From Aureimonas sp. AU12 (GTDB lineage Bacteria > Pseudomonadota > Alphaproteobacteria > Rhizobiales > Rhizobiaceae), in the NCBI RefSeq assembly GCF_001463705.1, contig NZ_BBWH01000010.1, positions 62,001-126,000 of the forward strand: 64,000 nt of DNA. The letters are read 5' to 3'. Every line of letters starts with the position of its first letter. Positions within the stretch are counted from its first letter, which is position 1. Shown in pieces: positions 1-10,381 of the stretch. A model generated the notes under the pieces. That model was not told the DNA's origin, did no database searches, and saw nothing but the letters and a program-made list of their open reading frames with translations. The position numbers and the translations under genes were made by a program.

Positions 1-755
1 CGGATGTCAGCTTCGCGGTCGAGGGTCGCACGCTCCTGCACCCGCTGACGATCGATCTGCCGCCCGGCCGCATCGTCGCGCTCGTCGGCCACAACGGATC
101 CGGCAAATCAACACTGCTCAAGCTTCTGGCGCGCCAGACCCGTCCGACGAGCGGAACGGTTTCCTTCGCCGGGCAGGACCTCGGGGCTTGGAGCGAGCGC
201 GAATTTGCCCGCGCAGTCGCCTATCTCCCCCAGTCGACGCCGCCGGCGCCCGGCATGCGAGTGCGCGAACTCGTCGATCTCGGGCGCTATCCCTGGCACG
301 GGCCCTTCGGGCGCTTCGGAGCCGACGACCGTGCGAAGGTCGAGGAGGCCCTGGCGCTTACCGGCACGGGCGAGTTCGCCGACCGTCCGGTGGAAGCGCT
401 CTCAGGGGGCGAGCGGCAGCGCGTCTGGCTGGCGATGCTGATGGCGCAGGATGCCGGCTGCCTCCTTCTCGACGAGCCGATCTCGGCGCTCGACATCGCC
501 CACCAGATCGACGTTCTCACCCTCGTGCGCGATGTCAGCCGGCGCAAGGGCGTCGGTGTCGTCATCGTCCTCCACGACATCAACATGGCCGCGCGCTTCT
601 GCGACGAGATCGTCGCGCTCAAGGGCGGGCGGCTTGTGGCACGCGGAAGCGTCGATGAGGTGGTGACCTCGACGGTGCTCGAACGCATTTATGGCATCGC
701 CATGTCGACGATGCGGCACCCCCAGAGGAACGAGCCGGTGGCCTTCGCACTTTGA
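1..755 (+). CDS. Iron-siderophore ABC transporter ATP-binding protein (5' truncated)
   Basis: This is the cytoplasmic ATPase of an importer of the FecE/FhuC/FepC class, which powers uptake of ferric siderophores across the inner membrane. The reading frame is open from position 3, so the start lies outside the window. Visible motifs are a Walker A (GHNGSGKST, near 93-119), the signature LSGGERQRVWLAML (near 400-440), Walker B LLLDEPISALD and the switch histidine in VLHDIN. The C-terminus matches the usual 250-260 residue family length. Permease and binding-protein genes are presumably upstream. The assignment to siderophores rather than haem or vitamin B12 rests on overall sequence style and on the AraC regulator next door, so substrate is inference. 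Confidence 0.88.
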   Translation, partial: DVSFAVEGRTLLHPLTIDLPPGRIVALVGHNGSGKSTLLKLLARQTRPTSGTVSFAGQDLGAWSEREFARAVAYLPQSTPPAPGMRVRELVDLGRYPWHGPFGRFGADDRAKVEEALALTGTGEFADRPVEALSGGERQRVWLAMLMAQDAGCLLLDEPISALDIAHQIDVLTLVRDVSRRKGVGVVIVLHDINMAARFCDEIVALKGGRLVARGSVDEVVTSTVLERIYGIAMSTMRHPQRNEPVAFAL

Positions 756-773
756 TCGCATTACGGTCGCAAA

Positions 774-808
774 CTGAACTTTTTCATCACACCAGATAAA
801 AAAGTCAG
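774..808. promoter_or_regulatory. AT-rich inverted repeat between siderophore ATPase and AraC gene
   Basis: An inverted repeat (CTGAACTTTTT at 774-784 against AAAAAAGTCAG at 798-808) pairs perfectly apart from one bulged A. It lies in an AT-rich patch 19 bases after the ATPase stop and about 240 bases before the AraC start. It could be a weak terminator or part of an operator. I could not match it to a Fur, Irr or RirA consensus. Confidence 0.35.
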
Positions 809-1048
809 AATTGTGAGATTGAACGGATCGTTCGTGTCGGTTACGGATTGGTGCGCGTCAGGATTGTCCGAAAGTAGGATCCCGGCACGATCGATGGTCC
901 GATTGCCGTCGAGCAGCAAGGCTGCGATGATGATCGACGTTTCTGGACGGACGACTCTCGCTTGTGACCCGGGGGCATTGGGGGGCCCGGCTCCCGAAGA
1001 TCAACCGGTCTGACAAGCCGGTGCAGGAGATGAGAAGTTTGGCTGATC

Positions 1049-2050
1049 ATGCCTCAGTTCGCACCCAACCCGGCACGCATACCGGCCTTTGAGCCGGCTT
1101 CCTCCGTTTTGCCTCTCTCGATCGTCGAGACGCACCGAGCCTTGCCGGCCCTCAACGACCGGACGGCCTTTCCCCTCGCCTTGCGATCGATCGACGAGGG
1201 ACGGGTGACATTCGTCGACAGCCTGCGCAAGATCGGCCAGATGACGGCGCTGACGATGAGCACGCAGACCGGATTTCGGGCCGAGCCGACGGGAAGCCTC
1301 GATGTCTACGGTCTCTCCTTCACCACCTCCGGGACCGCCGTCCGATGCGGCGCTTCCGTCGAGGCAACGAGTTCGCCGGGCACCGGCTCGATCTATCATC
1401 TTCCCGATCTCGAATGGATCGACGTGTCGCCCCAGTTCAAGACGTGGGGGCTCTTCATCGAGCGCGAGCTTCTCGATCGCCAATACGAGGCGCTGACCGG
1501 CGAGAGCCCGAACGGCCGGATCAAGTTCGTTCCGGTGATCGAACTGACGTCGCGGCCCCTGAAAGCGTTCGTGCGCAGCGTCCGCATCCTGCACGAGGCG
1601 ATCATGATGCGGCCGCAGCAGCATGGGCTGGATTTCCCGCTCCTGCAGGAACTTCTCATCCAGCAACTGCTGACGCACTGGCCGCGCGTCGGGGACGACG
1701 TGGTCACCGCCGACGCATCCTCCGCAGGGACGCTGGGGCGCGCGCGCGAATTCATCGCGGCGAACCTGACGACGCCGATCACGGTGGCCGACGTCGCTGC
1801 GGCCGCCGGTGTCAGCGTCCGAGCGCTCCAGATGGCGTTTCGCCGGGAGCTCGACCAGTCGCCGTTGTCCTTCATCCTCGCAGAGCGGTTGGATCTCGCC
1901 CACGCCCAGCTTCATCTGGCGGGGGATGCGCGCGCGGTTTCGCAGATCGCCTACGGCGCTGGCTTCCTTCACATGAGCGACTTTTCCCGCCGCTACCGCG
2001 AGCGGTTCGGCTGCACGCCGACGGAAACCCGGCGCAACCGCCGGCCCTGA
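1049..2050 (+). CDS. AraC family transcriptional regulator
   Basis: A 333-residue DNA-binding regulator. The N-terminal two thirds resemble the AraC-binding-like effector domain (PF14525 type), and the last 100 residues hold the two helix-turn-helix motifs of the AraC/XylS family (VADVAAAAGVSVRALQMAFR, then the second HTH with AYGAGFLHMSDFSRRYRERFG). The ATG at 1049 has a GGAGATGAG stretch about 20 bases upstream, which is long for a ribosome site; an in-frame stop at 1031-1033 limits earlier starts. It follows the siderophore ATPase gene on the same strand with a 293-base gap, so control of iron uptake is plausible. The effector is unknown. Confidence 0.85.
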   Translation: MPQFAPNPARIPAFEPASSVLPLSIVETHRALPALNDRTAFPLALRSIDEGRVTFVDSLRKIGQMTALTMSTQTGFRAEPTGSLDVYGLSFTTSGTAVRCGASVEATSSPGTGSIYHLPDLEWIDVSPQFKTWGLFIERELLDRQYEALTGESPNGRIKFVPVIELTSRPLKAFVRSVRILHEAIMMRPQQHGLDFPLLQELLIQQLLTHWPRVGDDVVTADASSAGTLGRAREFIAANLTTPITVADVAAAAGVSVRALQMAFRRELDQSPLSFILAERLDLAHAQLHLAGDARAVSQIAYGAGFLHMSDFSRRYRERFGCTPTETRRNRRP

Positions 2051-2070
2051 AGCCCGCGAAGGGCTTCAGG
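2046..2070. terminator. Hairpin terminator overlapping the araC-type stop codon
   Basis: A perfect 10-bp inverted repeat (CCTGAAGCCC at 2046-2055, loop GCGAA, GGGCTTCAGG at 2061-2070) lies between two convergent genes. The TGA stop of the AraC gene (2048-2050) is inside the 5' arm. There is only a weak T-rich tail, so termination efficiency is uncertain. Confidence 0.65.
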
Positions 2071-2102
2071 ATCGACTCTTCACCATCCGTTCGCGAAGGC
2101 GC

Positions 2103-3395
2103 TCATGCGCCCTTGCGAATCCGCAGGATCGTCGAGTCGCCGCCGCCGCGCTGCTCGGTCACGGCAAAGACGGCGCCATCGGGTCCGACCTTCACGTCGC
2201 GGATGCGAGCCTCGAGCGGGATACGCTCCTCATTGACGACCTTGTCGCCGTCCATCTTCAGGACCACCAGCCCCTGTGTCACCAGCCCGCCGACCAGCAC
2301 GTTGCCGGCCCAGCCCGGAAATTCCGCGCCTTGGTAGACGGCCATGCCGGAGGGGCCGATCACCGGATCCCAGTAATAGGCCGGCTGCTCCATTCCGTCC
2401 TTGGCCGTGATGCCCTCTCCGATCGGCGTGCCCCCATAGGCGATGCCGTAGGTGATCACGGGCCACCCATAGTTCTTACCGGGCTCGGGACGGTTCAACT
2501 CGTCGCCACCGCGGGCACCGTGCTCCACCGTCCAAAGGCGTCCATCCCCATCGAGCGTGGCCGACTGCAAATTGCGATGGCCGTAGGACCAGATGGCATC
2601 CTGCGCACCCGACTGCCCGACATAGGGATTGTCGGCCGGAATTGTGCCGTCAGCGTTGATGCGGAAGATCTTTCCGAGTCCGCTGTCGAGATCTTGCGCC
2701 TGATCGCGGATCGGGGTGTCAGACCGCTCGCCGACCGTGACGAAGAGCTTGCCGTCGGGCGCGAAGACCAGCCGCGAACCGAAATGCTTGTCGCCGTCAT
2801 AGCCGGGCGTCTGCTGGAAGATGACCTTCAGGTCTTCGAGCGCGGCGGTGTCGCCGGTCGCAGCGAGCTTCGCGCTGGCGACCGACGTGCCGTTGACGCC
2901 GCCCTCGCGCGGCTCGGAGAAGGTGAAGTAGATCAGCCCGTCGCTCGCGAAGTTCGGGCCGAGCGCCACGTCGAGCAGTCCGCCCTGTCCGCCGGAGACC
3001 ACCTTCGGCACCTCAGATACTTCGACGCGCTGCTCGCCGTCCGGCGAGACGATCATCATCTGGCCGCCCTTCGCCGTGACGAGCATGCGCCCGTCCGGGA
3101 GAAACTCCATCGCCCAGAGGTGCGGCAGGCCGCTGGCGACCGTCTCGACGGCGACCTTCGTCAGTTCGGCCGGCTGCGGAGCGCGTGTCTGACCGGCGAA
3201 GGCCGGGCGCTGGTCCGGCGCGTTGGGCGCCGCCGTCTCGGCGGGCTGGCCCGCGCCGCCGCCAGCGTCCGGCAGGTTGCCGTCGACATGGCTGAGTCGG
3301 TCGGCTTCGTTGCCGGTGGCCTGCGCCATCGCGCCGCCGGCGCCGATCAGCGTCGTGGCGAGAAGGATCGCGAGGGTAGAGGAAGAGCGTCGCAT
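2103..3395 (-). CDS. PQQ-dependent soluble aldose sugar dehydrogenase (GSDH/Asd family)
   Basis: A periplasmic six-bladed beta-propeller enzyme that would oxidise aldose sugars to lactones with PQQ and calcium. The chosen start gives MRRSSSTLAILLATTLIGAG, a clear Sec signal peptide; an in-frame ATG 14 codons upstream (3437) is an alternative with more basic residues. A Pro/Ala-rich linker precedes the propeller. Hallmarks of PF07995 are present: GERSDTPIRDQAQDLDSG, SYGHRN and TVEHGARGGDELN followed by NYGWP. No PQQ biosynthesis genes occur in the window, so whether the organism makes the cofactor cannot be judged here. The gene converges on the AraC gene. Confidence 0.9.
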   Translation of the reverse strand: MRRSSSTLAILLATTLIGAGGAMAQATGNEADRLSHVDGNLPDAGGGAGQPAETAAPNAPDQRPAFAGQTRAPQPAELTKVAVETVASGLPHLWAMEFLPDGRMLVTAKGGQMMIVSPDGEQRVEVSEVPKVVSGGQGGLLDVALGPNFASDGLIYFTFSEPREGGVNGTSVASAKLAATGDTAALEDLKVIFQQTPGYDGDKHFGSRLVFAPDGKLFVTVGERSDTPIRDQAQDLDSGLGKIFRINADGTIPADNPYVGQSGAQDAIWSYGHRNLQSATLDGDGRLWTVEHGARGGDELNRPEPGKNYGWPVITYGIAYGGTPIGEGITAKDGMEQPAYYWDPVIGPSGMAVYQGAEFPGWAGNVLVGGLVTQGLVVLKMDGDKVVNEERIPLEARIRDVKVGPDGAVFAVTEQRGGGDSTILRIRKGA

Positions 3396-3617
3396 GCGAG
3401 GGCCTCGTCGGTTGGTGCGTGGCGCCTTGCGCGCCATTCATGACAGTTCAAGTGGATGCCGCTCGCGCGCGCTCAACACGTCTCGCGTTTAGTTGAGAGC
3501 GGCGTGTAGACCTGCCTGTGGTTCGCTGCCCTGTCGCTGGACAGACCGTTTGACGGGAAGCGCGGCGCGATCACCCGACCTTGCGTTCGAAGACTTTATC
3601 GGCGCGGCAAAGCTGCT

Positions 3618-4556
3618 ATGGCTCGGCCCGTGACGAACAACGATCTCCCAGAACCGCCCCGCACCGCCGTCTACGGCGCCCCGCCCCTCGACCTCGTGGA
3701 CGTGCCGCCCGACGCCGCGCAGCTCTCGCCACTACGGCCGGGGTCGCAGGCGATCGAGGCGCTGCCCGATGGCGCGCTCGACGACCTCGTCGTTGCCGCC
3801 CCCCCCGGCTCGATCGAACGCCGCTTCGTGCTGGCGCATGCGCTGCGCGCGCTGAGGCCCGGCGGCACGCTCACGGTGCTGGGTGCCAAGGACAAGGGTG
3901 GCGGGCGCCTTCGCGGCGAGCTGGAAGGGTTCGGCTGCGAGGTGGCGGAGCGCTTCAAGGCCCGCCAGCGCCTCTGCACCGTCACCCGGCCGCCGACACC
4001 ACAGGGTCTCGACGAGGCCATCGCCGAGGGATCGCCCGTCCTGGTCGAGAAGATCGGCCTGCAGTCGCAGCCCGGCATCTTCTCGTGGAACCGGATCGAC
4101 CCCGGCTCGGCGCTGCTCGTGCGTCATCTTCCGGCCTTTGCCGGCCATGGGGCGGATCTCGGCGCGGGGCTCGGCATCCTCTCACGCGCCGTGCTCGCCT
4201 CCCCGAAGGTCGAGGCGTTGACGCTCATCGAGATCGACCGCCGCGCGGTGGACGCGGCGAAGCTGAACGTCACCGACCCGCGCGCGCGCTTCAACTGGGC
4301 CGACGCGCGCGAGACGAAGCTGACCGAACTCGATTTCGTGGTGACGAACCCGCCCTTCCACGCCGAAGGGATCGAGGATCGCGGCCTCGGCCAGGCTTTC
4401 ATCGCCAGCGCTGCCCGGATGCTGCGCCGCTCCGGCACGCTGCTTCTCGTCGCCAACCGGCACATGCCCTACGAGGCAGCGCTGCGCACGGCCTTCCGCA
4501 GCGTCGAGACGCGTGTGGAAGAGGCCGGCTACAAGATCTTCGAAGCCCGCAAATGA
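3618..4556 (+). CDS. Class I SAM-dependent methyltransferase, RsmC-like
   Basis: A 312-residue protein with the two-part layout of RsmC/RlmG rRNA guanine-N2 methyltransferases: a degenerate N-terminal domain (about residues 1-150) and a catalytic Rossmann domain. The SAM-binding glycine loop is ADLGAGLGILSR and the catalytic NPPF motif appears as VVTNPPFHAEG near residue 244. By family it should modify 16S rRNA in assembled small subunits, but the exact target nucleotide is inference. Its TGA overlaps the ATG of the downstream pseudouridine synthase (ATGA at 4553-4556), so the two rRNA-modification genes are translationally coupled. Confidence 0.85.
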   Translation: MARPVTNNDLPEPPRTAVYGAPPLDLVDVPPDAAQLSPLRPGSQAIEALPDGALDDLVVAAPPGSIERRFVLAHALRALRPGGTLTVLGAKDKGGGRLRGELEGFGCEVAERFKARQRLCTVTRPPTPQGLDEAIAEGSPVLVEKIGLQSQPGIFSWNRIDPGSALLVRHLPAFAGHGADLGAGLGILSRAVLASPKVEALTLIEIDRRAVDAAKLNVTDPRARFNWADARETKLTELDFVVTNPPFHAEGIEDRGLGQAFIASAARMLRRSGTLLLVANRHMPYEAALRTAFRSVETRVEEAGYKIFEARK

Positions 4557-5293
4557 CGAAGACCCCGACGTCGCGCCTCGACAAGCTGCTCGCCAACATG
4601 GGGTACGCCTCGCGGCGCGAGATCCAGCTCCTCGCCAAGAACGGCCGCATCCGGCTGGACGGCGCGCCCGTGCCCCGTGCCGACGACCGCATCGCGCTGA
4701 CGCCCGATCTCGAAACGCGCCTCGTGGTCGACGGCGAGGCGCTCGATCCGCTGCCGGGCTTCATCCTGATGCTGAACAAGCCGCTCGGCGTCACCTGTTC
4801 GCACAAGGAGGCGGGACCGCTGGTCTACGATCTCCTGCCCTCGCGGTGGCGCCGGCGCGACCCCGCCATTTCGACGGTGGGGCGGCTGGACAAGGAGACG
4901 TCCGGCCTCCTGCTGATGACCGACGACGGCGCGCTCCTCCACCGCATCATCTCGCCGAGCCGCCACGTCGCCAAGCGCTACCGCGCCCACCTCGCCCGGC
5001 CGATGAGCGGTCGCGAGGCCGAGCTGTTCGCTGCGGGTACGTTGATGCTGGAGGGCGAGGACAAGCCCCTCGCCCCGGCAGAACTGGAGATGATCGGCCC
5101 CCAGGAGGCGCTGCTGCAGGTGCATGAGGGGCGCTACCATCAGGTCCGCCGGATGTTCGCCGCCACCGGCAATCACGTCGAGACCCTGCACCGCGAGTCC
5201 GTCGGCGGCCTCGCCCTGCCGGCCGATCTCGAGCCGGGCGCGATCCGCCGGCTGACCGAAGCCGACATCGCCGCGATCTTCGCGCCGTCCTGA
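4553..5293 (+). CDS. rsuA: 16S rRNA pseudouridine synthase, RsuA family
   Basis: This 246-residue enzyme would convert a uridine of 16S rRNA (U516 in the reference enzyme) to pseudouridine. Residues 7-50 form an S4 RNA-binding domain (SRLDKLLANMGYASRRE). The catalytic core carries GRLDKETSGLLLMTDDG with the conserved Asp at residue 113, followed by the C-terminal signature EGRYHQVRRMF. The ATG at 4553 overlaps the stop of the methyltransferase gene, and earlier in-frame ATGs would produce a frame buried in that gene. RsuA and the related RluB/RluE enzymes share this fold, so the precise target is less certain than the family. Confidence 0.87.
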   Translation: MTKTPTSRLDKLLANMGYASRREIQLLAKNGRIRLDGAPVPRADDRIALTPDLETRLVVDGEALDPLPGFILMLNKPLGVTCSHKEAGPLVYDLLPSRWRRRDPAISTVGRLDKETSGLLLMTDDGALLHRIISPSRHVAKRYRAHLARPMSGREAELFAAGTLMLEGEDKPLAPAELEMIGPQEALLQVHEGRYHQVRRMFAATGNHVETLHRESVGGLALPADLEPGAIRRLTEADIAAIFAPS

Positions 5294-5563
5294 CAGGCGG
5301 CAGGTCGCCGCCCTTCTAAACTCCGCGCCATCGACCGCCCTTGATCGCGACCGCCTTGTTCATCTGACGAAGAGACGCGATCTCGGATACCGCTGACCGT
5401 TCAGTTCTGGCGCTGCGCTACAGTCATGCAAAGGCACGATCGAACGATCGCGCATCGATCCGCCCGTCAGTGATCGCACCGCGACGCAGCCACCGCACCG
5501 AATCTGGTGTCCCTCAAGCACCGGGCGGGCGGCTCGGCGCCGTCCGCCCGCACTCGCATCGCC

Positions 5564-7339
5564 TCAGGTCTTCGCGGCCCAGGCGTCGAGCGCCTGCTTG
5601 AAGACGCGATCGCCGGGAATGCCCTTCTCGATCGACATCAACGCCCGCTGTCCCGTCGAATAGGCGATGGGGATGTCGATCCATTCCTCGCGCCCGAGCA
5701 GGCCGAGATTGCTGTCGACGGCCTGCTTGAGGTCGTTGAGGGCGATGATGAAGAAGCCGTCCGAGATCTTGCCGGCGACGCCGATCAATGGTTCGCCGCG
5801 CGCCTGCTCGGTCGGCTTCAGGGCCAGCCGCTGCACGTTCTCGATCTGGCCGCCGGCGAAATCGGCGGGCGTGTCGAACATGATCTCGATGACGTGGCTG
5901 GCCGGCAGCGTCGTGTCGGCGTTGCGACGGATCGTCAGCGTCATCTTCAGATTGTCGTTCGGCACGTCGGCGACGGCGCGGATCGCCGGCTCCGCGGGCT
6001 GACCTTCGGCCGGCGGCTCGCTGATCACGCTCCAGACGACGTTGCCGACCTCCTGCGAGCCCTCGCGCGTCGCCGAGCGCTCCTCGTAGAACACGGCCCT
6101 TTGCCCGACCGGCACGGTGCCCGGCGTTGCGGCCGGCGGCGTCGAGGCGACGACGGGCGGCACGACGGTCACCGTTTCCGGCGCCACGATGGGCGCGGTC
6201 TCGACCGGCGGCGGCGAGACCGAGGCGGTGGCGACGTCGGTGCCCTCCTCGAAGGCATTGGCCGCGCCCGCACCCGGACCGGCATCGACCTCGGTCCCGT
6301 CCGGCAGCAGGCGCTGGGTGAAGCGGCGGGGCTGGACACCGCCCGCGGCCGGCGCCGTCGCGGGAACCGCCTGGTCCGTGGCGGTGCCGCTCGGCGGCGT
6401 CGCGGTGGCGGCGGGCGCGTCGGTGGCCGCGGGATCCGCCGTCTCGCCGGCATCGGTGGTGGGCGGCGTGGTGGTGGCGGGGAGCGACGCGACGTCGCTG
6501 CCGCCGGACAGCGCCGTGCGGATCTCGTCGCCGTAGAACCAGCCGGCAGTGCCGAGGCCGGCCACGAGCAGCAGCGTCAGCCCCGCGGCGAGAGGCGTCC
6601 GGCTCTTGCGCTCGCGCCGTACGGGGTAGCGCGGCGCCGAGACATCGGCGGTCGGGATGGCCGGGCGGTCCTGGCCCTGTGCTTCCGGCCGTTGCGAGAC
6701 GCGATCGTCGAGCGACGAGAAGGGCGGCGAAGCCGGCCGCAGCGCCATGGCGCGACGCGACGCCGGCGTGTCGGCAACCGGCATATCCACCTCGTGCGGA
6801 CCGATCTCGCCGACGCGGGCCTCGGGATCGGCATCGACGCGTTGGGGCCGAAGCGAGGCCTGCGAGGCGATCGACGCGGGTTCCGAACGGTTCTCGTCGC
6901 CGCGCACGACGGGCCGCGCCGGATTGGCGGGAGGCTTCGTGGTGGGCGTGGTGCGGGGAAAGGGCGGCGGCGCAGGACGTTCCGCTGCAACCGGGGGCGG
7001 CGCGGGACGCTCCACAACGGGCTGCACCGGGCGAACCGGCTCGGCCTCCGGCTCACGCCGCTCGCCGACGAACGGCGCCGAGGCGACGGTCGCCGCATCC
7101 GCCGGCTCCTGCGCGGGATCGACGGAGGCCGGGTCGTAGTGGGCTTCGGTCTCGCGGATCGCGTCTTCGAGGACACGCAGGCGCGCCTCGACGATGTGAT
7201 CCTCGAGCGGAGGATTGGCCGCCTGGATCTGGCGATTGATCGCCGAGCGCGCCTTCTCGTAGACCTTGGCCCGCAGTTGCGGTGTCGCGCTGGGCAAGCC
7301 GTCGATCGTCTTGCGGAGAACGGCGGTCAGATTCGCCAT
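5564..7339 (-). CDS. Conserved membrane-anchored proline-rich hypothetical protein
   Basis: A 591-residue protein of a type commonly found beside purA in Hyphomicrobiales; no function is known to me. Residues 1-60 are helical (MANLTAVLRKTIDGLPSATP). A Pro/Arg-rich low-complexity stretch follows, then one membrane span near 243-270 (LAAGLTLLLVAGLGTAGWFY), an Ala/Thr/Pro-rich linker of about 170 residues, and a compact C-terminal domain of about 180 residues ending in DALDAWAAKT-like sequence. The layout suggests a cytoplasmic head, one span and an extracytoplasmic folded domain. ATG 7339 is chosen; a GTG four codons earlier (7351) is the alternative. The spacing to purA is about 260 bases. Confidence 0.8.
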   Translation of the reverse strand: MANLTAVLRKTIDGLPSATPQLRAKVYEKARSAINRQIQAANPPLEDHIVEARLRVLEDAIRETEAHYDPASVDPAQEPADAATVASAPFVGERREPEAEPVRPVQPVVERPAPPPVAAERPAPPPFPRTTPTTKPPANPARPVVRGDENRSEPASIASQASLRPQRVDADPEARVGEIGPHEVDMPVADTPASRRAMALRPASPPFSSLDDRVSQRPEAQGQDRPAIPTADVSAPRYPVRRERKSRTPLAAGLTLLLVAGLGTAGWFYGDEIRTALSGGSDVASLPATTTPPTTDAGETADPAATDAPAATATPPSGTATDQAVPATAPAAGGVQPRRFTQRLLPDGTEVDAGPGAGAANAFEEGTDVATASVSPPPVETAPIVAPETVTVVPPVVASTPPAATPGTVPVGQRAVFYEERSATREGSQEVGNVVWSVISEPPAEGQPAEPAIRAVADVPNDNLKMTLTIRRNADTTLPASHVIEIMFDTPADFAGGQIENVQRLALKPTEQARGEPLIGVAGKISDGFFIIALNDLKQAVDSNLGLLGREEWIDIPIAYSTGQRALMSIEKGIPGDRVFKQALDAWAAKT

Positions 7340-7595
7340 GAATTGCTGCACTCACTCGAAGGACTGGGACACGCTGCGTTCGATGTCTCGCGACGATGCC
7401 GCCGGCCCCGGCATCACCTGCGCAGACGCCCTTCGTCCCCGACATGCCGACGACCACCCGGAAGGGCAGCCGCCGCCCTGCACCCACGGCCTGCGAAAGC
7501 AGTCGTCGGCGCAGAAGCGCATCGGGAAGGCGAAGGGCGGTCCGGCGCGTCCTTCGACATTCCAACCGCTCAGAGCACCTTATATCAAGTTTTCC

Positions 7596-8888
<1,293 letters not shown>

Positions 8889-9101
8889 TCTGTCTCCTCG
8901 GAAGGGCCCTCGGCCCTCGCTGTTCGGGTGTTTCGGGCATGCCAATGCCTCGGCTGGCGCCGACTCCCGGTCCAAATCGGCCGGACTATAGTGAAAGCCC
9001 GTCCGGGATGCGAGGGAGGGAGGGCCCGATTCACAGGGTGCCGGTGCGCGGGCTGGCGGCTCACATTGCGCGGGCGCGCCGATCCGGCCTATGCAGCCCG
9101 C

Positions 9102-10043
9102 ATGCTGCAGACACTCCGCCACCCTTACGTCCTTCTCGGCCTGACGGCCTTCATCTGGGGCGCCAACTCGGTGGCGGGCAAGCTGGCGGTCGGCCACGTC
9201 TCGCCGATGATGCTGACCGTGCTGCGCTGGGCGATCGCCAGCGCTCTCCTCGCCCCCTTCGCCCTGCCCGTCCTCCGGCGCGACTGGCCGCTCGTTCGGC
9301 CCCGCCTCGGCTATTTTGTGATGCTCGGGCTTCTTGGCTTCACCGGCTTCAACTCGCTCTTCTACGTGGCGATGAATTACACGAGCGCGATCCACTCGAC
9401 GATCGTGCAATCCTCGATGCCGCTCGTGGTCTTCGTCGGCATGTTCCTGGTGTTCCGGGCGAAGGTGACGGGATTGCAGGTCGCCGGGTTCTCGCTGACG
9501 CTCCTCGGCGTCCTGCTCACCGCTGGGCACGGCGACCTGACGACGCTCGCCGCCCTCGATCTCAACCACGGCGACGCGCTGATGCTGGTCGCCGTCCTCT
9601 TCTTCGGCGCCTACACGATCATGCTGTCGCGCAAGCCGGCGATCCACTGGCTGAGTTCAATCTTCCTGATCTCGCTGACGGCCACGCTCACGTCGCTTCC
9701 CGTCGCCATCGGCGAGTGGGTGATCGGCGCCCAGCGCTGGCCGGATGCGCAGGGCTGGGGGGTGGTCGCGTTCAGCGTGCTCCTGCCCTCGATCCTGTCG
9801 CAGAGTCTCTACATCAAGGGCATCGAGATGATCGGCGCCAACCGCGCCAACCTCTTCGTCAACCTCGTCCCGATCTTCGGCACGATCCTCGCGGTGGCCA
9901 TCCTCGGCGAGCCGCTCTTTACCTATCACGTCGTGGCGCTCGCGCTCGTCCTCGGGGGTATCACCATCGCGGAACGCGGCAAGCAGCGGGCGCGGGTGGC
10001 CGATCAGCCGGCGACGCCGGTGGAGGTGGAGACGCGAGGGTGA
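9102..10043 (+). CDS. DMT/EamA family transporter
   Basis: A 313-residue integral membrane protein with about ten predicted spans arranged as two EamA repeats, the layout of drug/metabolite exporters (RhaT/YdcZ-like superfamily). The first repeat starts [20 protein letters not shown] and the second near the middle at [18 protein letters not shown]. These proteins export amino acids, nucleosides or small drugs; the substrate cannot be told from sequence. The start at 9102 places the first span at residue 8. It is divergent from purA and is followed by a 338-base gap carrying a palindromic repeat and the serA terminator. Confidence 0.85.
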   Translation: MLQTLRHPYVLLGLTAFIWGANSVAGKLAVGHVSPMMLTVLRWAIASALLAPFALPVLRRDWPLVRPRLGYFVMLGLLGFTGFNSLFYVAMNYTSAIHSTIVQSSMPLVVFVGMFLVFRAKVTGLQVAGFSLTLLGVLLTAGHGDLTTLAALDLNHGDALMLVAVLFFGAYTIMLSRKPAIHWLSSIFLISLTATLTSLPVAIGEWVIGAQRWPDAQGWGVVAFSVLLPSILSQSLYIKGIEMIGANRANLFVNLVPIFGTILAVAILGEPLFTYHVVALALVLGGITIAERGKQRARVADQPATPVEVETRG

Positions 10044-10120
10044 GGGGACGGGGGGACCCCGTCGCGGAGGTCACAGGGGGTTGCGTCCGCCCGGCTCCTC
10101 CCCCTCACACACCAAACGGG

Positions 10121-10230
10121 TCGTCATCCGGGCTTGACCCGGGATCCATGCCGCCGCGTTTGACCTTTGACACCAAGGACGAGCGACGAGCGCCGCGGCA
10201 TGGATCCCGGCTCTGGGGCCGGGATGACGA
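10121..10230. repeat. Long intergenic inverted repeat (REP-like palindrome)
   Basis: Two arms of nearly 40 bases (10121-10158 and 10191-10230) are imperfect reverse complements; each carries the unit GTCATCC-(G/C)GG and a GGGATCCATGCCG stretch. The element occupies a gap between the exporter and serA and codes for nothing. A short relative built from the same unit lies at 12059-12089. The form resembles the extragenic palindromic repeats common in alphaproteobacterial genomes. Apart from this and the terminator at 10331-10356, I see nothing in the 10044-10381 gap. Confidence 0.75.
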
Positions 10231-10330
10231 TGGAGGAAAGGTCGTTGTCACGCTGAGCTTCGGCTTGTGGTCAGGCCTACCCCTGAACAGCGAGCGACTC
10301 GATGTCCTCCCCGAACCATCCCTCCATACG

Positions 10331-10356
10331 AAAAAAGGCGGCCCTTGCGGACCGCC
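10331..10356 (-). terminator. Rho-independent terminator of serA
   Basis: On the minus strand, an 8-bp stem (GGCGGTCC / GGGCCGCC, one G-U pair) with a GCAA tetraloop is followed by six T residues (10331-10336). It starts 25 bases after the serA stop. Confidence 0.9.
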
Positions 10357-10381
10357 CCTCCTCTTCAATGCTTATGCAGTC

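Noticed and set aside
774-808. Fur box upstream of the AraC regulator
   Set aside because: The AT-rich inverted repeat does not match the GATAATGATAATCATTATC pattern, and many Hyphomicrobiales use Irr/RirA instead; left as an unassigned inverted repeat.
5294-5563. Gene or tRNA in the gap after the pseudouridine synthase
   Set aside because: No cloverleaf or coding frame is evident; only a G/C-rich inverted repeat (GCGGGCGG/CCGCCCGC) near 5524-5553, without a T-tract.
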